From: JARLFX01 sp036404255
Lineage (GTDB): Bacteria; Acidobacteriota; Terriglobia; Terriglobales; Acidobacteriaceae
DNA: 8,202 bases
NCBI GenBank assembly: GCA_036404255.1
Contig: DASWOP010000204.1
Span: 1 to 8,202, forward strand
Direction: 5' to 3'
In this document: positions 4,607 through 8,202 of the stretch, in pieces
Layout of the letters: every line of letters starts with the position of its first letter
Position numbering within the stretch: position 1 is the stretch's first letter
The notes under the pieces: generated by a model
Told to the model about the DNA's origin: nothing
The model's database searches: none
What the model saw: the letters and a program-made list of their open reading frames with translations, nothing else
Made by a program: the position numbers and the translations under genes

Positions 4607-5674
4607 ATGCAGATAGGGCTTGATAGTTTTATTGCGGCTGTACCTGATCCAGCTACGGGGATTACGCCGAGCGGCGTGGAGCGCATGGGGCAACTGCTGG
4701 AAGAGATTGAGTGCGCCGACCGCTTTGGACTGGATGTATTCGGGCTGGGGGAGCACCACAGGCCGGAGTACCTGGATTCGGCGCCTGCGGTGATTCTGGC
4801 TGCGGCGGCGGCGCGAACGAAGACGATCCGGCTGACGAGCGCGGTGACGGTGTTGAGCGCGGCTGATCCGGTGCGGGTGTTCCAGGAGTTTGCCACGCTG
4901 GACCTGATCAGCGGCGGGCGGGCAGAGATGGTGGTGGGGCGCGGGTCATTCATTGAATCGTTTCCGCTGTTTGGGCTGGAGTTGAAGGATTATGACTCGC
5001 TGTTTGTGGAGAAGCTGGACCTGCTGCTGGCGATCCGCGAGACGACGCATGTGACGTGGGCGGGGAAGCATCGGGCGGCGCTGACGGGGCAGGGAATCTA
5101 TCCGCGACCGCTGCAGGAGAGGATCCCGATCTGGCTGGGCGTGGGTGGGACGCCGGAGTCGTTTATTCGCGCCGGGATGCTTGGGTTGCCGCTAATGGTG
5201 GCGATCATTGGCGGGGAGCCGCACCGGTTTCGTCCGCTGATCGATGCGTATCGCGAGGCTGGGCGCAGGGCAGGACATGCGCCGGAGACGCTGAAGGTGG
5301 GCGTCCACGCGCTGGGGTATGTGGCGGATACGGATAAACAGGCAGCAGACGATTTCTTTCCGGGCTATGCGGAGGCTTTTACGAAGATCGGCAAAGAGCG
5401 GGGATGGCCGCCGGTGACACGCGGGCAGTTTGACGCGTTGCTGGGGCCGACGGGAGCGCTGGTGGTGGGCAGCCCCAAGACGGTGGCAGCGAAGGTGCTG
5501 CGGATACATGAGTCGCTGGGTGGGATTGCGCGCATCAGCTTCCAGATGAGCGTGGTGGCGCTGCGGCATGACCGGCTGCTGCATGCGATTGAACTGCTGG
5601 GGACAGAGGTGGCTCCGAGGGTATGTGGGAGCCTGGGGAGGGCTAAGGCACCAACCGGAGGGGGTTGGTCTTAG
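4607..5674 (+). CDS. Luciferase-like flavin-dependent monooxygenase / LLM-class oxidoreductase (355 aa)
   Basis: This is a TIM-barrel enzyme of the bacterial luciferase-like family, which oxidises a substrate with reduced flavin and O2. Visible features are the N-terminal strand MQIGLDSF, the motif GLDVFGLGEHHRPEYLDSAP (about 41-60), the strand TIRLTSAVTVLSAADPVRVFQEFATLDLISGGRAEMVVGRG, and the C-terminal PIWLGVGGTPESFIRAGMLGLPLM. The general layout resembles the subgroup I associate with structure 2I7G, from memory. The substrate cannot be predicted. A very good Shine-Dalgarno (GGAG 4595-4598, GAGG 4601-4604) fixes the ATG. The last about 17 residues (VCGSLGRAKAPTGGGWS) look like an extension running into a hairpin (5650-5669) and stop 20 bases before the tRNA-derived attachment site. 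It is divergent from the cNMP/DUF1003 gene. Confidence 0.93.
   Translation: MQIGLDSFIAAVPDPATGITPSGVERMGQLLEEIECADRFGLDVFGLGEHHRPEYLDSAPAVILAAAAARTKTIRLTSAVTVLSAADPVRVFQEFATLDLISGGRAEMVVGRGSFIESFPLFGLELKDYDSLFVEKLDLLLAIRETTHVTWAGKHRAALTGQGIYPRPLQERIPIWLGVGGTPESFIRAGMLGLPLMVAIIGGEPHRFRPLIDAYREAGRRAGHAPETLKVGVHALGYVADTDKQAADDFFPGYAEAFTKIGKERGWPPVTRGQFDALLGPTGALVVGSPKTVAAKVLRIHESLGGIARISFQMSVVALRHDRLLHAIELLGTEVAPRVCGSLGRAKAPTGGGWS
5650..5669. other. Hairpin at the 3' end of the monooxygenase gene
   Basis: ACCAACC (5650-5656) and GGTTGGT (5663-5669) pair around GGAGGG, within the last codons of the gene at 4607-5674. Before the island inserted, this would have lain about 25 bases beyond the 3' end of tRNA-Leu and may have been its original terminator or attenuating hairpin. 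No T-tract follows on either strand, so the role is uncertain. Confidence 0.35.
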
Positions 5675-5693
5675 ATCATGCTCTGTTGCATGT

Positions 5694-5728
5694 TGGTGCG
5701 GAAGGGGGGACTTGAACCCCCATGGATT
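5694..5728 (-). repeat. Distal attachment site: duplicated 3' end of tRNA-Leu
   Basis: These 35 bases are identical to 7877-7911. They comprise the CCA end, discriminator A, 3' acceptor strand, full T arm and about five bases of the variable arm of tRNA-Leu(UAG). The match stops abruptly at both ends (T against G at the left; GCAC against TCTC at the right). There is no 5' half, so it is not a functional tRNA. Together with the copy inside the complete tRNA gene it marks the ends of an integrated element. Confidence 0.9.
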
Positions 5729-5756
5729 GCACGGTCAAGTTTAAGATCAACACGGG

Positions 5757-6185
5757 CTAAGTGTCTCGGAGATACAGCTCAATATTGTTGGTAGTCCAGG
5801 TTGCTATACCGCTGCCGAAGAAATCCTGGTCCTCAGTCCAGACCGGACAATTCAGCAACAGGGAAGCGGCGACAATCGGCCAGTCCTCTGCGTCGCGAGA
5901 GGAGATGCGGGCACGGGCAAGCTCTTCGTGTGCCTCGTAGAGGCTGCAGTCAACTACCTGCACGATGCGTGCAAGTTGATCGAGCACCACAAGGCCAACG
6001 GCGGGATCAAAATTGCGGCGGCCCGCCAACTCAGGGATGTACTTCCGCGCATCGTCAAAGCACACGTCAGGACTGTAAAATGCAGCGGCATCTTCGTAGG
6101 CTTCGAGCAAACTCCGCACTCGAACGCCAAACACCCCACGCAGCAGGATGTTGGCATCAAGCACCAATCGTTTCGGTGAGTTCAC
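5757..6185 (-). CDS. PIN-domain toxin, VapC-like ribonuclease (142 aa)
   Basis: PIN-domain toxins are Mg2+-dependent ribonucleases that cleave tRNA, rRNA or mRNA and arrest growth when unneutralised. The expected acidic residues are present: Asp10 in LVLDANILL, Glu52 (or a nearby acid) in ARKYIPEL, Asp98 and Asp101 in SSRDAEDWPIVAASLLL, and Asp119/Asp121 in VWTEDQDFFG. The ending GIATWTTNNIELYL resembles the PIN_2 subgroup. At 142 residues it is full length. The start codon is GTG at 6185-6183, overlapping the stop of the antitoxin gene as GTGA (6182-6185), so the two are translationally coupled. The stop lies only 28 bases from the attachment repeat, making it the last gene of the island on this side. 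The actual RNA target cannot be predicted. Confidence 0.88.
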   Translation of the reverse strand: MNSPKRLVLDANILLRGVFGVRVRSLLEAYEDAAAFYSPDVCFDDARKYIPELAGRRNFDPAVGLVVLDQLARIVQVVDCSLYEAHEELARARISSRDAEDWPIVAASLLLNCPVWTEDQDFFGSGIATWTTNNIELYLRDT

Positions 6186-6445
6186 TTGCGCCTGCCCGCA
6201 CGCCGCTGCTTGAAATCCTCAAGCGCTTCTTCTTCAGAGATTCCCTTGGCGGCCAGTATGTTCTGCCAATGGGCGGACGCTTCTTTGAGCGCCGCACGCT
6301 CGCTGTCGCTGCGCTTGCGGCGTGCCGGGATGTAATAGCCGACCGTATCCCCATGCCGGGTGATCGCCATCGGGGCGTCGGACTCCAACAGATACGTGGA
6401 CAGCTTGTCGCGAAACTCTCGAATTCCAATTCTCAGGGTTTCCAT
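6182..6445 (-). CDS. Phd/YefM-type antitoxin (87 aa)
   Basis: The N-terminal half (METLRIGIREFRDKLSTYLLESDAPMAITRHGDTVGYYIP) has the Phd/YefM pattern: a short strand, the helix REFRDKLSTYL, then 'apm.ItrhG..vg.yip'. This is the DNA-binding, dimerising fold. The C-terminal half (about 45-87) is charged and helical (SERAALKEASAHWQNILAAKGISEEEALEDFKQRRAGRRK), as expected for the segment that wraps the toxin. I start at ATG 6445-6443 because AAGGAG on the minus strand (6456-6451) sits five bases upstream. A GTG two codons earlier overlaps that ribosome site and is less likely. The gene is first in a two-gene operon with the PIN toxin. The operator at 6454-6482 overlaps its ribosome site, so autoregulation by the antitoxin or the complex is likely. 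Confidence 0.88.
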   Translation of the reverse strand: METLRIGIREFRDKLSTYLLESDAPMAITRHGDTVGYYIPARRKRSDSERAALKEASAHWQNILAAKGISEEEALEDFKQRRAGRRK

Positions 6446-6453
6446 CGCCACTC

Positions 6454-6482
6454 CTTGTGTACCATTGCGTACACAAGTGTAC
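6454..6482. promoter_or_regulatory. Toxin-antitoxin operator: three GTGTAC half-sites
   Basis: CTTGTGTAC (6454-6462) and GTACACAAG (6469-6477) form a perfect 9-bp inverted repeat around CATTGC. A third half-site, GTGTAC (6477-6482), pairs with GTACAC (6469-6474) as GTACAC-AA-GTGTAC. Half-sites 1 and 3 are direct repeats 20 bases apart (TGTACCATT at 6458-6466 and 6478-6486), about two helical turns. The array ends within the antitoxin Shine-Dalgarno. On the minus strand TACACT inside the array could be a -10 hexamer with TTACTA 16 bases upstream, a weak guess. Confidence 0.75.
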
Positions 6483-6713
6483 CATTACCCCCTGAGATAG
6501 TAAGGGACAGCTTGCAAGTGGATATACGAGGTTTTGGCGTTTGCTCTGTGCCTGACCAAGTATCCAGAGACCATTAGCCCGAGGCCTGCAGGGCGGGTTC
6601 TGACCAACGAGCAGTGTGTATCTGCTGAAGTTATTTGAAACTTAACTGAAGACCACGACAGAGCCAAGGGACAGGGGGAGATGATTGGCCGAATTTGTTC
6701 TCGCAGCCACTAC
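6483..6713. other. Intergenic gap inside the island
   Basis: This gap separates the start of the antitoxin gene from the end of the small overlapping gene at 6714. Open frames exist (for example minus 6667-6485, 60 codons, and a plus frame of about 44 codons over 6502-6638) but have no ribosome site or recognisable character. No T-tract terminator is visible after the gene at 6714. The segment should contain the promoter for the antitoxin-toxin operon. I see no integrase remnant. Confidence 0.45.
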
Positions 6714-6902
6714 TTAGGCCAAGCGGTGTTTCGATTCAGGGACATTGCGCTTTAAATTTTGAATCATCTCCGCGCAAAATTGCTCCGCGATCTGCTCCGT
6801 CGAGACAGGGTGCGCCCGCTTAGGGCTGATTTGGGGAACCACTCGCACGTCCGCACGACGCCGTGTAGAGAGCTTCACTGATTTGTCCTTGGCGATAGGC
6901 AT
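6714..6902 (-). CDS. Small basic protein overlapping the zeta-like kinase gene; possible partner or antitoxin (62 aa)
   Basis: I do not recognise a family. The ATG at 6902-6900 has an excellent Shine-Dalgarno, AGGAGG on the minus strand (6917-6912) with nine bases of spacing. Codon use looks natural. The protein is rich in Lys and Arg in its first half (MPIAKDKSVKLSTRRRADVRVVPQ). The second half, about residues 34-57 (STEQIAEQFCAEMIQNLKR and following), should be helical. The first 83 bases overlap the end of the zeta-like kinase gene in another frame, so translation is probably coupled. Size, position and tight coupling suggest a partner of the kinase, perhaps its antitoxin, although classical epsilon and PezA antitoxins lie upstream. 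It could also be an unrelated small protein. An alternative reading is that a frameshift separates one longer kinase gene into two. Confidence 0.6.
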   Translation of the reverse strand: MPIAKDKSVKLSTRRRADVRVVPQISPKRAHPVSTEQIAEQFCAEMIQNLKRNVPESKHRLA

Positions 6903-7725
6903 GATCTAAACCCTCCTGAATGGCGGTAAACAACTCTTCTTTAGAATATTGCACGCTCTTTAGATAAGCAATATCGGACGGGAATGCCTCAGCTTCATGG
7001 CCCGTATTGTTCAATACGAGGAATGCAGCTTGTGGGTTGTCAGCGAAGACTCTCTGGCAGCGGAGAAACGTCTTGAGAGCGTCCCGGTGCATTCTCAGGT
7101 GTCTTTCGATGGAAACGGTGCGTCCTTCCTCCAAAGCTCGGGGCAGGACGCCTTGGAGATACGCCTCCACCGGGTGTCGATGGACGAAGATGATAATCGC
7201 CCTCAGACCGGCCTCAAGTGCCAGCGTCACTTTTGCGCGGGCCGACCCCAGACTGTTGAAGTTGCTGTCGTAGACGATAGCCGCTTTAGAGATCAAGCCC
7301 TTCGTCTGCGAACTGGTGCGGATCGCCGTCGTTTTGCCCGCACCTGTTCCGCCAGCCGTGAACAGGGCATCGCCAACGACCGGCCCGGAGAGGATGCGTC
7401 CATACACCGCATCCGCCACATAAGCAGCCGAGCGTTGAACGGCCAGAGCTAAGTTCAAACGACTTTGAAGGGAAGCGGTGTACTCCGCAAAAAGCTCTCT
7501 CGCCAAATCCGTTCCAACCACAACTCCAAACCGCTTGCGGTATTGCTCTACCAGTCCGTCAAGTTTCACGCCAACCAGCCCGATAGTGCGCGCTTCGACG
7601 GCTTGGGCTTCGGAAGATAAACCGGGAATTCGAGTGATACTCACAGGCTTAGGATACGAGATTCGGCCCGTTGCTGAATTCTCGAACACATCGAGCAGGA
7701 AATCACTAGGCAGAGACAGGAGCAA
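6820..7725 (-). CDS. Zeta-toxin-like P-loop kinase (about 301 aa; start uncertain)
   Basis: Zeta/PezT toxins phosphorylate UDP-N-acetylglucosamine and block wall synthesis; many relatives have other or unknown substrates. The core is clear. There is Walker A GGTGAGKT at 125-132 in LFTAGGTGAGKTTAI, then IVYDSNF with Asp153. AIIIFVHRHPVEAY follows at about 176-189, then LPRALEEGRTVSIERHLRMH at about 194-213, the usual 'RA...GR.V...H..mH' motif. The region before the P-loop (about 50-110: EQYRKRFGVVVGTDLARELFAEY) is helical, as in the longer members of the family. The listed start is TTG at 7725, but it has no Shine-Dalgarno, an in-frame stop lies seven codons upstream, and no ATG occurs near the N-terminus. 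The gene may use a weak start or be clipped at its 5' end. Its 3' end overlaps the gene at 6714-6902 by 83 bases. No antitoxin lies upstream. Confidence 0.85.
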   Translation of the reverse strand: MLLSLPSDFLLDVFENSATGRISYPKPVSITRIPGLSSEAQAVEARTIGLVGVKLDGLVEQYRKRFGVVVGTDLARELFAEYTASLQSRLNLALAVQRSAAYVADAVYGRILSGPVVGDALFTAGGTGAGKTTAIRTSSQTKGLISKAAIVYDSNFNSLGSARAKVTLALEAGLRAIIIFVHRHPVEAYLQGVLPRALEEGRTVSIERHLRMHRDALKTFLRCQRVFADNPQAAFLVLNNTGHEAEAFPSDIAYLKSVQYSKEELFTAIQEGLDHAYRQGQISEALYTASCGRASGSPNQP

Positions 7726-7792
7726 ATTGTGAGATCGCGGTTGCTACAGATGCCTTCTGCTTTTCGGCTGGACGACAGTAGCTTTTTTCTAT

Positions 7793-7814
7793 AACCACTA
7801 CAAAAACCACTACA
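7793..7814. repeat. Direct repeat AACCACTACA, two copies at 12-bp period
   Basis: AACCACTACA occurs at 7793-7802 and 7805-7814, separated by two A. It lies about 63 bases inside the island from the tRNA-proximal attachment site. Short direct repeats at this distance from an att core are typical of integrase arm-type or excisionase sites, so this is a candidate recombination accessory site. The function is inferred from position only. Confidence 0.45.
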
Positions 7815-7823
7815 GTCGCGAAA

Positions 7824-7855
7824 AATGAGGCCAACCGATTTCGGTTGGCCTCATT
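7824..7855 (-). terminator. Intrinsic terminator downstream of tRNA-Leu, carried by the island
   Basis: AATGAGGCCAACCG (7824-7837) pairs perfectly with CGGTTGGCCTCATT (7842-7855) around ATTT: a 14-bp stem. Read on the minus strand it is followed by TTTTT within ATTTTTCGCG, a classic Rho-independent terminator. It is 22 bases beyond the CCA end of tRNA-Leu and inside the island. The insertion therefore supplies a terminator for the tRNA and shields the zeta-like gene from read-through. Confidence 0.85.
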
Positions 7856-7876
7856 GCAAATCGTTTATTATGTGTG

Positions 7877-7911
7877 TGGTGCGGAAGGGGGGACTTGAAC
7901 CCCCATGGATT
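7877..7911 (-). repeat. tRNA-proximal attachment site within tRNA-Leu
   Basis: These are the last 35 bases of the functional tRNA-Leu, repeated exactly at 5694-5728. The span covers CCA, the 3' acceptor strand, the T arm and the edge of the variable arm. Integration downstream of the tRNA 3' end leaves this copy in the working gene and the other copy at the far end of the insert, as seen here. Confidence 0.9.
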
Positions 7912-7961
7912 TCTCCGCTAGCTCCTAAGGCTAGTGCGTCTGCCAATTTCGCCACTTCCGC
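7877..7961 (-). tRNA. tRNA-Leu, anticodon UAG
   Basis: The complete cloverleaf is visible on the minus strand. The acceptor stem GCGGAAG/CTTCCGC pairs perfectly over seven bases. The discriminator is A and the gene encodes CCA (7877-7879). The anticodon stem is CTAGC/GCTAG with loop CTTAGGA, giving anticodon TAG (UAG), which decodes CUA and probably other CUN leucine codons. A long variable arm (CGGAGAAATCCATG) marks a class II tRNA, and the T arm is GGGGG-TTCAAGT-CCCCC. The 85 bases include CCA. Its 3' 35 bases serve as the attachment site of the island. The tRNA sequence was preserved by the insertion. Confidence 0.97.
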
Positions 7962-7964
7962 AGA

Positions 7965-8003
7965 TGCCGGTGTTCGTGTGGATCACCGGCACTTTCGATT
8001 GTA
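7965..8003 (-). promoter_or_regulatory. Leader hairpin and candidate -10 for tRNA-Leu
   Basis: The minus strand reads TACAAT at 8003-7998, five of six matches to the -10 consensus, about 37 bases before the mature 5' end of the tRNA. No good -35 is seen. Just downstream TGCCGGTG (7965-7972) and CACCGGCA (7984-7991) form a perfect 8-bp inverted repeat that would fold in the 5' leader beside the RNase P cleavage site. It could alternatively help terminate the gene at 8055, but no T-tract follows. Confidence 0.4.
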
Positions 8004-8054
8004 CTTTGCCGGGAGTATTTTTTCGCGCCACCAGGGAGACTTTCAGGACGGAAA

Positions 8055-8202
8055 TCAGTGACGCAGAGAGAGGATGCTAAAGCTGCGGCGCGGTGCGGAG
8101 TGGTCCATCTCGTCCAGCAGAAGATCGAGCTCCTGCTGATCCAGCGCGTGCTGATAACGCGAAGGAGGAGATGGCTTTCTGCCGGGAGGGAGAGGCGGCA
8201 GG
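8055..8202 (-). CDS. C-terminal end of an unidentified protein (48 codons visible, cut by window edge)
   Basis: The minus strand is open from the window edge to TGA at 8057-8055. The visible residues begin LPPLPPGRKPSPPSRYQHALD, a proline-rich linker. A short acidic helix, QQELDLLLDEMDHS, follows, with the tail APRRSFSILSLRH. A Pro-rich linker followed by a terminal amphipathic helix looks like real protein. The family cannot be named from this piece. The gene is upstream of tRNA-Leu on the same strand, outside the island. A window extending to the right would settle it. Confidence 0.6.
   Translation of the reverse strand, partial: LPPLPPGRKPSPPSRYQHALDQQELDLLLDEMDHSAPRRSFSILSLRH

Larger units (their letters stand above)
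5694..7911. mobile_element. Mini genomic island integrated at the 3' end of tRNA-Leu, no integrase, toxin-antitoxin-type cargo
   Basis: Perfect 35-bp direct repeats (5694-5728 and 7877-7911) bound the segment. The second repeat is the native 3' end of a complete tRNA-Leu, the usual target of tyrosine integrases. The cargo is a Phd-like antitoxin, a PIN-domain toxin, a zeta-toxin-like kinase and an overlapping 62-codon gene, all on the minus strand. The island genes look less GC-biased than the flanking genes; they use more A/T-ending codons and both TTG and GTG starts. I see no integrase, excisionase, replication or transfer gene and no recognisable fragment of one. It is either a decayed island or a non-autonomous cassette dependent on an integrase elsewhere. 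Before insertion, the monooxygenase gene and tRNA-Leu would have been convergent neighbours about 20 bases apart. Confidence 0.8.

Noticed and set aside
4496..4759. N-terminal extension of the cNMP/DUF1003 frame to the ATG at 4759
   Set aside because: It would overlap about 150 bases of the divergent monooxygenase gene, which has a strong ribosome site. The added residues lack domain character, and family homology starts near the Met-Met at 4495.
5694..5728. A second tRNA gene next to the monooxygenase gene
   Set aside because: Only the 3' 35 bases of tRNA-Leu are present. There is no anticodon arm, D arm or 5' acceptor strand, so it is an attachment-site duplicate.
5801..6577. Plus-strand open frame of 258 codons across the antitoxin-toxin operon
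   Set aside because: Antisense to a convincing Phd/PIN pair with overlapping stop and start codons. The translation shows no family resemblance, including none to integrases.
6485..6667. Minus-strand 60-codon frame in the gap before the antitoxin operon
   Set aside because: No ribosome site and no recognisable composition; it ends within the operon's promoter region.
6997..7452. Plus-strand 151-codon frame opposite the zeta-like kinase
   Set aside because: It is the complement of the P-loop kinase core, and no motif is visible in its translation.
7825..8061. Plus-strand 78-codon frame running through tRNA-Leu
   Set aside because: It reads through the terminator hairpin and the full tRNA gene on the opposite strand. 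The familiar 'VRKGGLEPP' peptide is a common mistranslation of tRNA 3' ends.

Overview
The window looks like the chromosome of a GC-rich soil or freshwater bacterium, most likely an acidobacterium of the Terriglobales (Granulicella, Terriglobus or Edaphobacter type). That placement is an inference from the dispersed intergenic repeats (TTCTTCGG...CTCAGAATGAC, CACGGATTTCACGGA, CCAGGTCTC/GAGACCTGG) and the style of the predicted proteins. No species-specific marker is present.

Left part, about 1-5680, is ordinary chromosome. It holds a gene-free repeat-rich stretch (1-483), a secreted protein of unknown function (484-1488, +), a second repeat-rich stretch between convergent genes (1489-1869), and moaA for molybdenum-cofactor synthesis (1870-2907, -). 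A small two-helix membrane protein with its own terminator follows (3075-3353, -; hairpin 3023-3057). After another repeat cluster comes a cyclic-nucleotide-binding-like domain fused to a DUF1003 membrane domain (3617-4495, -). That gene is divergent from a luciferase-like flavin monooxygenase (4607-5674, +). The 111-bp divergent spacer carries a perfect inverted repeat and a probable leaderless promoter.

Right part, about 5694-7911, is the most interesting. A complete tRNA-Leu(UAG) gene lies at 7877-7961 (-). The last 35 bp of that gene, from the variable arm through CCA, recur exactly at 5694-5728. This is the usual signature of site-specific integration into the 3' end of a tRNA gene. It delimits an insert of about 2.15 kb with no integrase. 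The cargo is a Phd-type antitoxin with a PIN-domain toxin (GTGA overlap) controlled by a three-half-site operator, and a zeta-toxin-like P-loop kinase whose 3' end overlaps by 83 bp a 62-codon gene with a strong Shine-Dalgarno sequence. The insert also brings a terminator for the tRNA and a short direct repeat beside the attachment site. I read it as a minimal toxin-antitoxin island: either a decayed integrative element or one mobilised by an integrase encoded elsewhere.

The right edge (8055-8202, -) is the C-terminus of an unidentified gene upstream of the tRNA.
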